DNA of 64,000 nt from Streptococcus suis (GCA_024583055.1 CP102145.1:372001-436000); one strand, 5' to 3'. Positions 43,131-52,923 are shown, numbered from the stretch's first letter. Numbers and translations: made by a program. The notes: a model not told the origin generated them from the letters alone.

Positions 43131-45086
43131 TTATTTAGCTTGACGAAGAGCTCCGTAAAGAACACCTGACACTACTGCACCAATCAATACATAAAGGAGG
43201 TAAAGCAATGGATTTGAAGTCAAGGCGATAACGAAGATACCACCGTGTGGAGCCATCAATTGAATGCCTGACAAACCAACCAAGGCACCTGCAAGAGCAG
43301 AACCAGCGATAAAGCTTGGGATTGCACGTGCTGGGTCAGCTGCACCAAATGGAATGGCACCCTCAGTGATGAATGACAGACCCATAACGATGTTTGTCAA
43401 ACCTGAGTTACGCTCTTCTTGCGTGAACTTGTTCTTGAACAAGAGAGTTGCGACAAAGACTGCCAACGGTGGTACCATACCACCTGCCATAACCGCTGCC
43501 ATCGCTACAGAACCGCCGTCTGCAACAGTCGCTGCAAGCGTACCGGTACCGAAGACATAAGCTGCCTTGTTGACTGGACCACCCATATCGACTGCCATCA
43601 TACCACCTAGGACAAGGCCAAGGAGAATAGCAGAGCTACCTTCAAGACCAGCAAGGAAATTATTCATGCCAGTGTTAATTGCAGCCATTGGGATGTTGAC
43701 AAAGAACATCAAGAAACCAGTGATAGCTGTACCCAAAAGTGGCAAGAGCAAGATAGCATTCAAACCTTGGAGTGATTTTGGCATGTTACGCAAAGCGTTG
43801 CGAAGAACAAGTACTACACCACCAGCAAGGAAACCACCGACAAGGGCTCCCAAGAAACCAGATGATACACCAGCAAGGGCAAGGGTTTCTTCACCACCAG
43901 CTGCATAAGGGATTTTACCGAAAGCAAGACCGCTGCTAGCAATTGCACCAGCTACGAATCCTGCAACCAAACCTGGTTTTTCAGCAATTGAGTAAGCAAT
44001 GTAACCTGCAAGGAGTGGCAACATGAAGCCAAAGGCTGCTCCACCAATCTTCATGAACATCGCTGCGATTTCGTTGTATGAACCCAGGCTACCAAGACTG
44101 TCGCTTGGTACACCGAGCAAGTTATCAAACAAGAAAGCAAGGGCAATCAAGATACCACCACCGATAACGAATGGCAACATTTGAGACACACCGCTCATCA
44201 AGTGTTTGTAGAATGCTTTACCAAGGCTAAGTTTTTCTGAAGATTCCACAGTAGCAGCTCCTTCTGTCGCTGTGTAGGCAGATGCTTTACCATCCAAGAT
44301 GATGTTAATCAATTCTTCTGCTTGCTTGATACCAGCAGCAACTGGACGAGATACCAATGGCTTACCATTGAAACGAGGCATATCAACAGCCTTATCTGCT
44401 GCGATGATTACACCCGCTGCATTCTTGATGTCTTCAGCAGTTAGTTTGTTACCAACACCTGAAGCACCGTTGGTTTCAACCTTGATATCAACACCCATCT
44501 CAGCAGCCTGCTTCTTAAGAGCTTCTTCTGCCATGTAAGTGTGGGCGATACCTGTTGTACATGCTGTCACAGCAACGATAAATGGACGGTCACCACTAGG
44601 AGCTGCAACCACTTCTTCTACTGCCTTGTCTGCTGCTTCAGCTGTATCGAAGACTGCAATCACTTCTTCAGGATTTGTTGCCGCACGAAGTCTATCAGCA
44701 AATCCAGCTTTCATCAAGTATTTAGACAATTCCGCAAGGGCAGCCAAGTGTGTATCGTTAGCACCTTCTGGAGCCGCAATCATGAAGAACAAGTCAGTTG
44801 GTTGACCATCAAGACTTGCATAGTCAACACCCTTGTTTGATTTTGCAAAGAGAACAGTCGCTTCTTTTACAGCCGCATTCTTAGCATGTGGCATTGCGAT
44901 ACCATCGCCAAGACCTGTAGTCGTTTGTGCTTCACGGTTCATGATACCTGTTTTGAAAACATCAAAATCAGTTACGTATCCTTTTTCTACCAAGCTAGCA
45001 ATCATTTCATCGATGACTGCTTCCTTGCTTGTCGCTTGCAAATCAAGCAACATGACATCTTTTCTCAAAACGTCTTGAATTTTCAT
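43131..45086 (-). CDS. fruA: PTS fructose transporter subunit IIABC
   Basis: A 651-residue membrane permease that imports fructose as fructose-1-phosphate. An EIIA domain (about 1-150, phosphohistidine in GIAMPHAKNA) is followed by EIIB (about 170-265, phosphocysteine in AVTACTTGIAHTYMAEEAL), and EIIC (about 300-645, many membrane helices including GGPVNKAAYVFGTG). Overlaps fruK by four bases. It is the last gene of the CcpA-controlled fruRKA operon. Confidence 0.97.
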   Translation of the reverse strand: MKIQDVLRKDVMLLDLQATSKEAVIDEMIASLVEKGYVTDFDVFKTGIMNREAQTTTGLGDGIAMPHAKNAAVKEATVLFAKSNKGVDYASLDGQPTDLFFMIAAPEGANDTHLAALAELSKYLMKAGFADRLRAATNPEEVIAVFDTAEAADKAVEEVVAAPSGDRPFIVAVTACTTGIAHTYMAEEALKKQAAEMGVDIKVETNGASGVGNKLTAEDIKNAAGVIIAADKAVDMPRFNGKPLVSRPVAAGIKQAEELINIILDGKASAYTATEGAATVESSEKLSLGKAFYKHLMSGVSQMLPFVIGGGILIALAFLFDNLLGVPSDSLGSLGSYNEIAAMFMKIGGAAFGFMLPLLAGYIAYSIAEKPGLVAGFVAGAIASSGLAFGKIPYAAGGEETLALAGVSSGFLGALVGGFLAGGVVLVLRNALRNMPKSLQGLNAILLLPLLGTAITGFLMFFVNIPMAAINTGMNNFLAGLEGSSAILLGLVLGGMMAVDMGGPVNKAAYVFGTGTLAATVADGGSVAMAAVMAGGMVPPLAVFVATLLFKNKFTQEERNSGLTNIVMGLSFITEGAIPFGAADPARAIPSFIAGSALAGALVGLSGIQLMAPHGGIFVIALTSNPLLYLLYVLIGAVVSGVLYGALRQAK

Positions 45087-45994
45087 AGTGTTTCTACCTC
45101 AACTTTTTCATAAGTTTCCTTAATAAATTCGATACTTGCCAAATCGTCTGAAAAGGCTGTTGCCGTACCGCAAGCAACTCCCCATTTGAGCGCTTCAATC
45201 GGGTCCTGTGAGCGAACGTATTCACCAGTAAATCCTGCCACCATGGAATCTCCAGCTCCGACAGAATTTTTCACCGTCCCCTTGATTGGTTTGGCAAAGT
45301 AAGTTGCCGTTGGTGTAACCAACAAGGCTCCGTCCCCTGCCATAGAAATGATCACATTCTGAGCACCCATATCTAAGATTTTCTTAGCATAGGTCTCGAT
45401 GTCTGCCATGCCATTCAATTCAACATTGAAAATAGCTTCCAATTCATGATTGTTCGGCTTGACCAAGAGTGGTTGGTGAGCAAGTGAGTCCAGAAGTGTC
45501 TGGCCTTCAAAGTCACAGACCACTTGCGCTCCTGCTTTTTTCGCCACTGGAATCAGTCTGTTATAGACTTCATTACCAAGGCTAGCAGGTGCTGAACCAG
45601 CAAAGACAACTGTGTCATCTTTAGTCAATCCAGCTAAAACCATTTCTAGTTCTGCCAATTGTGTATCAGTCACAATTGGACCTAAACCGTTGATTTCCGT
45701 TTCTTGGTCGGCCTTGATTTTCACGTTAATCCGTGTATCTTGGTCAACTTGAACGAAATCGGTATCAATGCCTTCAGCAACCAATCCATCTTTGATGAAC
45801 TGACCGGTAAAACCTCCTAGAAACCCTGTCGCTGTGTTTGGATAGCCCAATCGCTTCAAGACACGGCTGACATTGATTCCCTTACCGCCGGCATACTTAT
45901 CGTCACTCTCCATACGATTGACACTGCCCGTTTCGACATGGTCTAAACGAACGATATAGTCAATCGCTGGATTCAGCGTCACTGTAAATATCAT
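45083..45994 (-). CDS. fruK: 1-phosphofructokinase
   Basis: A 303-residue PfkB-family kinase that converts fructose-1-phosphate to the 1,6-bisphosphate. It has AGGKGINVSRVLKRLG near the start (sugar site) and the C-terminal anion hole and base in GTVKNSVGAGDSMVAGF. Overlaps fruR by four bases upstream and fruA by four downstream, typical for the fru operon. Confidence 0.97.
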   Translation of the reverse strand: MIFTVTLNPAIDYIVRLDHVETGSVNRMESDDKYAGGKGINVSRVLKRLGYPNTATGFLGGFTGQFIKDGLVAEGIDTDFVQVDQDTRINVKIKADQETEINGLGPIVTDTQLAELEMVLAGLTKDDTVVFAGSAPASLGNEVYNRLIPVAKKAGAQVVCDFEGQTLLDSLAHQPLLVKPNNHELEAIFNVELNGMADIETYAKKILDMGAQNVIISMAGDGALLVTPTATYFAKPIKGTVKNSVGAGDSMVAGFTGEYVRSQDPIEALKWGVACGTATAFSDDLASIEFIKETYEKVEVETL

Positions 45995-46734
45995 ACTTCT
46001 ATTGTCCTCGTTTTTTTTCTTAAACCATCTAACAAGACTGTGTCACGACTTTGGGTGATGAGACTGACTCGCTCGACTCGAGCAACTTTTACAAAAGAAT
46101 ATTGTCCAAACTTGGAAGAATCTACCAGAACAAAGGGTTGCTTGGCATTTTCCAAAACCGTTCGTTTAATGGTTGCCTCTTCCACATCAGGTGTGGTGAG
46201 ATAGTCCTTATCAACTCCGTTCATTCCCAAAAAGGCCTTGTCAAAATTAAGTTGTCGCAGTTGTTCTAAAGCCACCGCACCAATTGATGCATCGGTCGAA
46301 CTTTTGACATTTCCACCAATGATAATGGTTTTAATCTGCTTTTCAACCAGTCGAACGGCGTGATGAATGGAGTTTGTCACGACTGTCAGGTTTTCTTGGT
46401 CCAGCAAATCAATCAAAAGCCCTGTCGTGGTGCCTGCATCCAGGAAAATCACATCCCCTGAAACAATCTGCTCTGCTGCTTTTTCAGCAACCTGTCGTTT
46501 TTCTTGAACGTTTTTGACAGATTTTTCACGTATGCTTTCTTCCAGTTGCAGATTGGCTGGTGCCTCTGCACCACCGTGGACACGACGAAGTTTTCCTGCT
46601 GCCTCTAAATCATCCAAATCCCTACGCACCGTTGATTCTGAAGTATTCAAGATGTCGACCAATTCTTCCAGACGGACAAACTGTTCTTCCTTTATCTTCT
46701 CAAGAATCACTTGTTTGCGTTCCGATTTGAGCAT
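45991..46734 (-). CDS. fruR: DeoR-family regulator of the fructose operon
   Basis: A 247-residue regulator with an N-terminal DeoR winged helix (VRLEELVDILNTSESTVRRDLDDLEAAGKLRRVHGGA) and a C-terminal sugar-isomerase-like sensor domain (IFLDAGTTTGLLIDLL, AFLGMNGVD). Fructose-1-phosphate is the expected inducer. A cre site overlaps the expected transcription start. Confidence 0.95.
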   Translation of the reverse strand: MLKSERKQVILEKIKEEQFVRLEELVDILNTSESTVRRDLDDLEAAGKLRRVHGGAEAPANLQLEESIREKSVKNVQEKRQVAEKAAEQIVSGDVIFLDAGTTTGLLIDLLDQENLTVVTNSIHHAVRLVEKQIKTIIIGGNVKSSTDASIGAVALEQLRQLNFDKAFLGMNGVDKDYLTTPDVEEATIKRTVLENAKQPFVLVDSSKFGQYSFVKVARVERVSLITQSRDTVLLDGLRKKTRTIEV

Positions 46735-46746
46735 GTCACCACCTCC

Positions 46747-46760
46747 TGCAATCGTTTACA
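46747..46760 (-). promoter_or_regulatory. cre box upstream of fruR
   Basis: TGTAAACGATTGCA matches the cre consensus. It lies six bases after the -10 box and before the ribosome site, so CcpA binding would reduce fruRKA transcription. Confidence 0.75.
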
Positions 46761-46766
46761 AATTCT

Positions 46767-46794
46767 ATTATATACAAAAATATCTCATTGTCAA
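46767..46794 (-). promoter_or_regulatory. fruRKA promoter
   Basis: Consensus TTGACA (46789-46794) and TATAAT (46767-46772), 16 bases apart, on the minus strand. Confidence 0.8.
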
Positions 46795-46834
46795 TCATTT
46801 TCTATCAAATTCTTTCAAAAAATATCTAAAAACA

Positions 46835-46855
46835 GCAGGAAATTTAAATTCCTGC
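46835..46855 (-). terminator. hisC terminator
   Basis: GCAGGAATTTAAATTTCCTGC is a hairpin overlapping the hisC stop and followed on the minus strand by TGTTTTTAG. Confidence 0.75.
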
Positions 46856-47905
46856 CACTTCTTTTATCATTTTCTTCATTGTATCCATTTCTTCTGGTCG
46901 TCCAATAGCCATACGAATGTGATTGGCAAGGACGCCTTGGGAATAATATTTGAAATTCCAGTCTTTGGTAAGGGCGAATTCGTACAATTCCTTGCTCCAA
47001 GGCGCAGAAAAGGTCACAAAATTCGCTTGGCTAGGTAAAACACGGCAATCAGGAATAGCCTGCAAGAATTCGATAAACGCAGTGCGTATAGATTTCAGCT
47101 CTGCTATTTTTTCAATAACCAAATCCCTATGAGCTAAGGCTAGTGTGCCGATTTTCGCCGTGACATTGGACAAACTATAGGGCGGAATAATCTTGTCCAG
47201 CTCAACAATCAGTTGCTCCTGAGCTACCGCAAATCCGAGCCGGATGCCAGCTAGTCCGAAGGCCTTGGACAGGGTGCGCAGGACAATCAGATTGTCATAC
47301 TGGTTGATTTTCTCTACAAAACTACTGCTGTCCGCAAACTCGATATAGGCCTCATCAATAACGACCAGACCATCGAATTGGGCGATAATTTTCTCGACTT
47401 GGACTGAATCAAAAGCGACTGAAGAGGGATTGTTAGGATTGGAAAACATGATCATCTTGGCCTTGACTGATTTGGCATAGGCCAGCAAATCATCCGCCTT
47501 GAGGACAAAGGTTTGCTTGTCTTGTGGCAGGTCGTAAGAGACAAACCGACTGCCATGTATCTGATTGTAGACCTCGTACATGAAAAAGTCTGGATTGATG
47601 GTCAAAAAGACCTCATCGTGCTTGAGGGCGCCGATAACAATCATGTGTACCAGAAAATCCGACCCGACTCCTGCTGTCACTTGTTGGGGCTGGACACCGA
47701 GATAATTGGCATAGATTTCAATCAATTCTGCGTAGCGATTGTCACCGTAAAAAGACAATTCCCCCGCTTTCAATTGCTCCAAACTTTCCTCCAACAAAAA
47801 AGTCCAGTCAATCAGGCGGTTTTCATTGTCGCCCAGATTGTGAATTGCCTGCCCCGGTAATTTATAGGGTTCTAAATCTTGTAAATCATCTCTAAATACT
47901 GTCAT
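46844..47905 (-). CDS. hisC: Histidinol-phosphate aminotransferase-like enzyme
   Basis: A 353-residue PLP-dependent aminotransferase. Motifs are GDNENRLI near residue 25, FSNPNNPSS, VIDEAYIEF (PLP Asp), RTLSKAFGLAGIRLGF (catalytic Lys) and the C-terminal arginine in LANHIRMAIGRPEE. It stands alone, with no other his genes near it, so it may serve aromatic or other amino acid transamination. The start at 47905 has AGGAG upstream. Confidence 0.9.
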   Translation of the reverse strand: MTVFRDDLQDLEPYKLPGQAIHNLGDNENRLIDWTFLLEESLEQLKAGELSFYGDNRYAELIEIYANYLGVQPQQVTAGVGSDFLVHMIVIGALKHDEVFLTINPDFFMYEVYNQIHGSRFVSYDLPQDKQTFVLKADDLLAYAKSVKAKMIMFSNPNNPSSVAFDSVQVEKIIAQFDGLVVIDEAYIEFADSSSFVEKINQYDNLIVLRTLSKAFGLAGIRLGFAVAQEQLIVELDKIIPPYSLSNVTAKIGTLALAHRDLVIEKIAELKSIRTAFIEFLQAIPDCRVLPSQANFVTFSAPWSKELYEFALTKDWNFKYYSQGVLANHIRMAIGRPEEMDTMKKMIKEVAGI

Positions 47906-47948
47906 GCTTGCTCCTAAATTTGTTTTGGGTTGATTGATTTGAACTCAA

Positions 47949-47974
47949 GAAAAACATCCTTTGACTCGGATGCT
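47949..47974 (-). terminator. Terminator after the RelE-like gene
   Basis: GCATCC/GGATGT hairpin followed by TTTTTC on the minus strand, at the end of the toxin gene. Confidence 0.7.
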
Positions 47975-48236
47975 AATAACTATCTCTGCGGTGACCGATG
48001 GCGAACACTTCAATGACAATTTCATCATCGTAAATATTTGCCAAAATCCGATAATTTCCTACACGATAACGCCATGCTCCTGATCGATTAGCTGTCAATC
48101 CCTTGCCATGCAGACGTGGGTTGTCGGTCTGGTATAGATTTTTCTTAATCCAGGTCAAAATGGTATTACGAGTATAGGCATCTAATTTTCTGAGTTGCTT
48201 ATTTGCCTTTGGGGTCAAGCGTACCTTATAGCTCAT
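47973..48236 (-). CDS. relE: RelE/ParE-family toxin
   Basis: An 87-residue basic protein with the RelE fold pattern: YKVRLTPKANKQLRKLD, then RLHGKGLTANRSGAWRYRVGNYRILANI (substrate-contacting Arg and Lys) and VIEVFAIGHRRDSY (C-terminal catalytic Arg/Tyr). RelE toxins cut mRNA on the ribosome. Its ATG overlaps the antitoxin stop (ATGA), the usual two-gene coupling. Subfamily (RelE versus YoeB or ParE) is not certain. Confidence 0.9.
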   Translation of the reverse strand: MSYKVRLTPKANKQLRKLDAYTRNTILTWIKKNLYQTDNPRLHGKGLTANRSGAWRYRVGNYRILANIYDDEIVIEVFAIGHRRDSY

Positions 48237-48448
48237 ATACCAAACTCCTCGAATAGATCTTCGATAGGAATACGCACCCCATCGTCTTCTGCCATAGCCT
48301 GACGAAGAACAGCCAAATCATATTCATCCTCGATACGTTCCAACATAGCCTGCCGCGCAAACTCTGAAATCGTCAGCCCATGCAACTGGATATAGTTCTT
48401 AATCAGTTTAGAATCCTCATCGTTAATCCGTAACGTCATAGTAGTCAT
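48233..48448 (-). CDS. relB: RelB-family antitoxin
   Basis: A 71-residue protein (ATG 48448 behind AGGAGGTCGG; a longer frame to 48526 has no ribosome site). MTTMTLRINDEDSKLIKNYI is a ribbon-helix-helix DNA-binding domain, and the acidic C-terminal tail (AEDDGVRIPIEDLFEEFGI) would wrap the toxin. A palindrome upstream is the likely operator. Confidence 0.88.
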   Translation of the reverse strand: MTTMTLRINDEDSKLIKNYIQLHGLTISEFARQAMLERIEDEYDLAVLRQAMAEDDGVRIPIEDLFEEFGI

Positions 48449-48465
48449 CACCCGACCTCCTTTAT

Positions 48466-48478
48466 AATACATTGTATT
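48466..48478 (-). promoter_or_regulatory. Palindromic operator before relBE
   Basis: AATACATTGTATT is a perfect 6-1-6 palindrome next to the ribosome site and overlapping a TATTATAA-like -10 box, in the usual place for toxin-antitoxin autoregulation. Confidence 0.6.
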
Positions 48479-48540
48479 CAAAATAGGATAGAAAGTCAAG
48501 AAAAGCATGGCCCTGAGATATTTCATCTATAAAAAGAGTA

Positions 48541-48778
48541 ACCATTCTTAGCTTGTGGGCCACCCAAAATCATTGAAATCTGTCTCCCATTGGTACCTAC
48601 GCCGTGAAAGGCAATAATCTTAGCAGGGGCTTCTGGATTTCTAAACGTGTCCAAATGCAGGCGATCCCCCCTTATAGTCCCACCATTCTTCCGCTGGCTG
48701 ATAGGTATCTGTAAACTGGTAATCTGCTGGTAACTTCTTCATGATTTCTTTCCAAGTTGTTTGCTTTTGGTGTGTCAT
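48541..48778 (-). pseudogene. Alpha/beta hydrolase fragment with a frameshift
   Basis: Start MTHQKQTTWKEIMKKLP; the frame breaks at a run of six C (48666-48671) where five would restore WWDYKGDRLHLDTFR. The second frame then reads AKIIAFHGVGTNGRQISM, the oxyanion-hole strand of alpha/beta hydrolases, and is lost after GGPQAKNG near 48541. Catalytic serine, acid and histidine parts are missing, so this is a decayed gene. Confidence 0.8.
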
Positions 48779-48806
48779 ATTATTTTCCTCTTTTTCGTTT
48801 TTATAT

Positions 48807-49856
48807 TTCCTAATTTGTCAAATTAAGCTAGACTTTTTCAATAAACTCAGAAAAACTTGGTAGGGTGTTTGATAATTCAAAGGCTTTCTAGGAATCTTAT
48901 TCCTCTTATCAGCTATAGCTGATAAAGATTACTGAGAAATATCGGTAAAGTCTATCTGTTTAGGCAATCTGCTTCGTCTTAGTAAGCCATTCGAGTGTTC
49001 ATTGAGACCTCGTTGACTAGGACAACCTGGATCAGCAAAGAAAATGTCAATGTCATGTGCATTTGAAATAGACTTCCAATTGGAAAACTCTTTCCCACAA
49101 TCAAAAGTAATCGACTTAAAGAGATGACTGGGAACTTGAGACAGCCATTGATTGATGGTAACCTCAATATCACTTGCTTTTCGTCCCTTAGTTTTCAGTG
49201 TAATGATGGCTTTTGAGAGGCGTTCTACTAAGGTAATGACCGCACTTTTGTGTTTCTCGCCAATCATGGTATTTCCTTCTAGGTGTCCGAACTCTGTATG
49301 AAAATCAGGATAGAGTTCAGCCTTTCACGTAAATCTCTGCGAAAGGCTTGTTTTTCTCTTTTTTCGCTATGACCATTTGGTTTTCGTTTTCCTTTCCAAG
49401 GGAGGTCTTCCTCCTTGAAAACACCACGGTCTGCTAGCCAATAGAGAGTTCTCATAGAACAAGAAATCCTATCTGGATAAGTTCCTTTAATGACATCAAG
49501 GCTCCAGCTTCGATCTAAATGAGTTTGAATAAAGTCTTTTTCTGCTTGCGACAGACTTATTTTCCTCCGACCGCAGCGCTTCTTATTGGCTTTATAGTGT
49601 TCGTAATAGTCATAGGCAGAATGTCCGTCTTTGAGAAAGTTGATAACATGATAGACGGTCTGCTTTGATCTTCCAAGAGCCTTCATAATATCTGTAACTT
49701 TTGTACCTTCTTGGTAATAAGCTTCTATCATTACGAGTTCATTTGTGGTTCATGGGTATAGGTCATTTATGTTAGTTCCTTTCAGACAAATGTGGTAGTT
49801 TATCTGAGCCTAATATAGATGGCTTTTTCTGTCTTGCTTAATTTTACAAATTGAGA
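48807..49856. mobile_element. IS30-family insertion sequence (decayed)
   Basis: Imperfect inverted repeats near 48811-48836 and 49827-49853 (sharing AAATTAAGC(T/A)AGAC on the left and the inverse on the right) surround a broken IS30-type transposase. The element probably disrupted the neighbouring hydrolase region. Confidence 0.75.
48818..49731 (-). pseudogene. IS30-family transposase with frameshift and internal stop
   Basis: Frame 49731-49279 holds the helix-turn-helix N-terminal half (VTDIMKALGRSKQTVYHVI). A shift near 49310 changes the frame; the second part begins HTEFGHLEGNTMIGEKHKSA, carrying the integrase core with DCGKEFSNW and NEHSNGLLRR (catalytic Asp and Glu). A TAA at 48929 interrupts the C-terminal part, which continues SLSAIADKRNKIPRKPLNYQ to 48818. 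Two lesions mean this copy cannot make transposase. Confidence 0.88.
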
Positions 49857-49971
49857 TACCATAAATATTCAAAATGCAAAGAGTATCTTGCTTTAAAAAA
49901 AAGCATTTTGGTGCCTAAAAAATAAAATACCCTACCTCTGCACATAAACATGCAAAAATAGAGTATTATTT

Positions 49972-50994
49972 TTATTCCACTTCAACAATCCAGCCTGCAG
50001 GTGCTTCAACGTCACCGAATTGGATTCCTGTTAATTCTTCATAGAGCTTACGAGTAACAGGTCCTACCTCAGTCTCACTGTAGAAGACATGGAATTTATC
50101 GCCATGCTGCACTCCGCCGATTGGAGAGATAACGGCTGCTGTTCCGCAGGCTCCTGCTTCGACAAACTGGTCTAATTCTTCGACAAGGACTTCACGCTCC
50201 GCAGCCTTCATACCCAGACGATGCTCTGCCAAGTACAAAAGAGAATACTTGGTAATAGAGGGCAAAATTGACGGTGAAATTGGCGTAACAAACTCGTTGT
50301 CAGCTGTAATCCCAAAAAAGTTTGCTGAGCCGACTTCTTCAATCTTGGTGTGGGTAGCTGGGTCCAGATAAATCACATCTGAGAAGCCCTGCTTTTTAGC
50401 ATATTGGCCCGGCAAGAGCGATGCTGCGTAGTTTCCACCGACCTTGGCTGCTCCAGTTCCGTTAGGTGCTGCACGGTCATACTTATCTTGGATGAGGAAG
50501 TTGGTCGGAGCCAAACCGCCTTTGAAATAGTTACCAACTGGCATGGCAAAAACGGTGAAAATGTACTCCTCAGCAGGTTTTACGCCAATGATGTCACCGA
50601 CACCAATGAGGAGCGGGCGAAGATAGAGGGTGCCACCAGTTCCATAGGGAGGAACGTAGTCTGCGTTGGCTTTGACCACTTCTTTGCAAGCCTTGATGAA
50701 GAGCTCCGTCGGAACAGGCTCCATGAGCAAGCGGTCTGCTGTTCGTTGCAGGCGCTCAGCGTTTTGGTCAGGACGGAAGAGCTGGAGCTTTCCTTCCTTG
50801 GTGCGATAAGCTTTTAGCCCTTCAAAAGCTTGTTGGCCGTAATGGAGGGCTGGAGAACTTTCTGAAATGTGCAAATTTGCATCATCTGTCAACTCTCCCT
50901 CGCTCCATTGGCCATCTTTAAAATGCGCAATAAAACGGTAGGGTAATTTCATATAGGAAAAGCCTAGATTTTCCCAATCAAGATTTACAGTCAT
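49972..50994 (-). CDS. ilvE: Branched-chain amino acid aminotransferase
   Basis: A 340-residue fold type IV PLP enzyme (ATG 50994; another ATG three codons upstream) that makes Leu, Ile and Val. Motifs include [45 protein letters not shown] (catalytic Lys in AKVGGNY), VGSANFFGI and [17 protein letters not shown] 5' leader of about 140 bases with a CodY-like box precedes it, giving expected control by branched-chain amino acids. Confidence 0.97.
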   Translation of the reverse strand: MTVNLDWENLGFSYMKLPYRFIAHFKDGQWSEGELTDDANLHISESSPALHYGQQAFEGLKAYRTKEGKLQLFRPDQNAERLQRTADRLLMEPVPTELFIKACKEVVKANADYVPPYGTGGTLYLRPLLIGVGDIIGVKPAEEYIFTVFAMPVGNYFKGGLAPTNFLIQDKYDRAAPNGTGAAKVGGNYAASLLPGQYAKKQGFSDVIYLDPATHTKIEEVGSANFFGITADNEFVTPISPSILPSITKYSLLYLAEHRLGMKAAEREVLVEELDQFVEAGACGTAAVISPIGGVQHGDKFHVFYSETEVGPVTRKLYEELTGIQFGDVEAPAGWIVEVE

Positions 50995-51041
50995 AGTGTT
51001 CACTCCTTGTTAGAAGCTGGATTTACAACTCAGCGCCTTTA

Positions 51042-51078
51042 ACGAAGGTTGATTTTCTGCCACTCAGCCTTCGTTTTC
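51042..51078 (-). promoter_or_regulatory. Hairpin in the ilvE leader
   Basis: AACGAAGG and CCTTCGTT form an 8-bp stem around a 19-base loop, about 50 bases before the ilvE start. No T run follows, so it is not a simple terminator; it may be an RNA control element. Confidence 0.45.
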
Positions 51079-51135
51079 TTGAGACACGGTCAAAATTCCA
51101 GCAAAATTACTGGATACAGCTCCTTATTTTTTACT

Positions 51136-51181
51136 ATTCTACTACTTTTGATGATGAATTTCAAGAAAAATTCAGAAAATT
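51136..51181 (-). promoter_or_regulatory. ilvE promoter with CodY-like box
   Basis: TTGAAA (51159-51164) and TAGAAT (51136-51141) are 17 bases apart on the minus strand. AATTTTCTGAATTTT (51167-51181) matches the CodY consensus AATTTTCWGAAAATT at 13 of 15 bases and lies two bases upstream of the -35 box, suited to CodY control. Confidence 0.65.
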
Positions 51182-51205
51182 TTGTCAATCTAATAAAAAA
51201 GAAAA

Positions 51206-51222
51206 GGAACAAGGATTGTCCC
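51206..51222 (-). terminator. trmD terminator
   Basis: GGGACAATCCTTGTTCC forms a hairpin (one G-T pair) followed by TTTTCTTTTTT on the minus strand; the hairpin overlaps the trmD stop. Confidence 0.75.
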
Positions 51223-51953
51223 TAGTCTTCTGGTGATACTTCTGCTTTGATTTTCTGGAAAATTTCTTCCTCTTCTGCCGTCATGTCATATTTCTCTAGC
51301 AAGTCAGGACGACGCTCATAAGTCTTGCGTAGGCTTTGCTCCAAGCGCCATTTCCGGATATTTTCATGGTGACCACTCATAAGCACATCTGGGACGACCA
51401 TGCCACGGTATTCATAAGGGCGCGTGTACTGGGGATATTCCAACAAACCAGACGAAAAACTGTCATCAGTGTGGCTAGCTTCCTTGCCAATCACCTCTGG
51501 AATCAAGCGCACCGTCGCATCAATCATGGTCATGGCAGCCAACTCCCCACCAGTCAATACATAATCACCAAGAGAAATCTCGTCTGTCACCAAGGCCTTA
51601 ATCCGCTCATCGTAGCCCTCATAGTGACCACAGATGAAAATCAACTGCTCCTCCTGAGCCAATTCCTCAGCGTAGGCTTGATTAAAAGTCCGACCGGCTG
51701 GATCCAGCAAAATCACGCGCGGATTGGTTTGGGAAATGGCATCCATGGTGTCAAAAATCGGTTGAGCCCGCAAGAGCATACCTTGACCTCCACCGTAGGG
51801 CTCATCATCCACGTGACGCGATTTCTCGGCTTTCTCACGGAAATTATGATAATTGATTTCAAGCAACCCCTTGTCCCGCGCCTTGCCGACAATAGAATGT
51901 TCCAGTGGTGCAAACATTTCTGGAAAGAGAGTCAAAATATCAATCTTCATCAT
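51222..51953 (-). CDS. trmD: tRNA (guanine-N1)-methyltransferase
   Basis: A 243-residue SPOUT methyltransferase that modifies G37 of tRNA. It has [11 protein letters not shown] at the start, [39 protein letters not shown] (knot region) and the C-terminal [11 protein letters not shown] with the catalytic Asp nearby. The first gene codes for RimM, overlapping by 14 bases. Confidence 0.98.
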   Translation of the reverse strand: MMKIDILTLFPEMFAPLEHSIVGKARDKGLLEINYHNFREKAEKSRHVDDEPYGGGQGMLLRAQPIFDTMDAISQTNPRVILLDPAGRTFNQAYAEELAQEEQLIFICGHYEGYDERIKALVTDEISLGDYVLTGGELAAMTMIDATVRLIPEVIGKEASHTDDSFSSGLLEYPQYTRPYEYRGMVVPDVLMSGHHENIRKWRLEQSLRKTYERRPDLLEKYDMTAEEEEIFQKIKAEVSPED

Positions 51954-52458
51954 CCAGCCCCTCGAGCAATTCTACATCGACGCGATTGTTTTCAATGTCA
52001 ATATTGAGAACAACCGGCGGAATATACGGCAAAAGCAAATCTTTCTTGCCTTTTCGTTTGACCACCCAAACATCATTGGCACCCGGCTGAAGGATTTCCT
52101 TGATTTGTCCGATGAACTGGTCATTTTCATAGACATCCAGCCCGATGATTTCATGGTAGTAAAACTCGCCTTCGTCCAAGTCTGTCAGATTTTCCTCCGC
52201 AATCTTGAGGCTAAAGCCCTTGTATTTCTCAATGTCGTTGATATGATAGAGCCCTTTGAACTTGATAATATCGAAGTTCTTGGCCTTGCGGTGGGAGGCA
52301 ATTCCCACTTCCATGACAAACTGATCCTTGTCATCAAAAAGCGCCAAGACTGAGCCTTTTTTAAAACGTTCCTCAGCGAAGTCCGTCACAGACAGGACAC
52401 GCATTTCTCCTTGTAAGCCTTGGGTATTGACAATTTTTCCTACGTTAAAATAATTCAT
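51940..52458 (-). CDS. rimM: 16S rRNA processing protein RimM
   Basis: A 172-residue protein for 30S assembly with an N-terminal beta-barrel ([19 protein letters not shown]) and C-terminal PRC-like barrel ([21 protein letters not shown]). The ATG at 52458 follows GGAGAACAC; ten codons upstream in the longer frame are not supported. Overlaps trmD by 14 bases. Confidence 0.95.
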   Translation of the reverse strand: MNYFNVGKIVNTQGLQGEMRVLSVTDFAEERFKKGSVLALFDDKDQFVMEVGIASHRKAKNFDIIKFKGLYHINDIEKYKGFSLKIAEENLTDLDEGEFYYHEIIGLDVYENDQFIGQIKEILQPGANDVWVVKRKGKKDLLLPYIPPVVLNIDIENNRVDVELLEGLDDED

Positions 52459-52522
52459 GTGTTCTCCGTTTGTTTTTCTATTCATCTATTTTAACATGGG
52501 AGCAGAGATTTCTCAAGGGATT

Positions 52523-52545
52523 GAAAAAGCCGGCTAGCGCCGACT
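52523..52545 (-). terminator. Terminator before rimM
   Basis: GTCGGC/GCCGGC with a four-base loop is followed by TTTTTC on the minus strand, after the broken DUF gene. Confidence 0.75.
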
Positions 52546-52923
52546 TATCTTGGGAGAATCTCCTCGATATCTTTCTTGGTTCTGACCGTTTTTTCATAGG
52601 GCGATTCCAGATAGGTTGCTCCTTTGGATTTGTAGAGGTAGGCGTTTTTACCGCTGGGCAAAAATTCCAAAAAGTAGAACTTATCTACCTGCGTGGGCTT
52701 CCTGCTTGCTAGGATTATCAAAGAAATAGGGGCGAATATATGTCGCATCTGAATGAAGACGCGCAGCGTCCTTTCCTTCTAGAACAGCAATTTGCTGAAA
52801 GTCTGCGTTTCGGATAACAATTCTGTCCGCCTCCGGAAGGTCGATGCTTGTCTTTCGAAAGCCTAGATAGACAGCCAGGATGATGAGCAATAGGATTGTT
52901 AAAACCAGTTGAGATTTATTCAT
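52545..52923 (-). pseudogene. Small membrane-anchored protein, frameshifted
   Basis: Frame 52923-52681 begins MNKSQLVLTILLLIILAVYL (membrane anchor) and reaches YIRPYFFDNPSKQ, then ends at a stop. The frame 52748-52545 carries the continuation VDKFYFLEFLPSGKNAYLYK and ends EEILPR. One base shift between about 52700 and 52735 would join them into a roughly 120-residue protein. It could be a real mutation or a sequencing error. The family is not recognised. Confidence 0.7.

Noticed and set aside
43264..45113. Plus-strand frames opposite fruA
   Set aside because: Antisense shadows of a gene with strong codon bias.
51004..51135. T-box riboswitch before ilvE
   Set aside because: I could not find the T-box sequence or a specifier loop, and no terminator follows; only a CodY-like box and a hairpin are supported.
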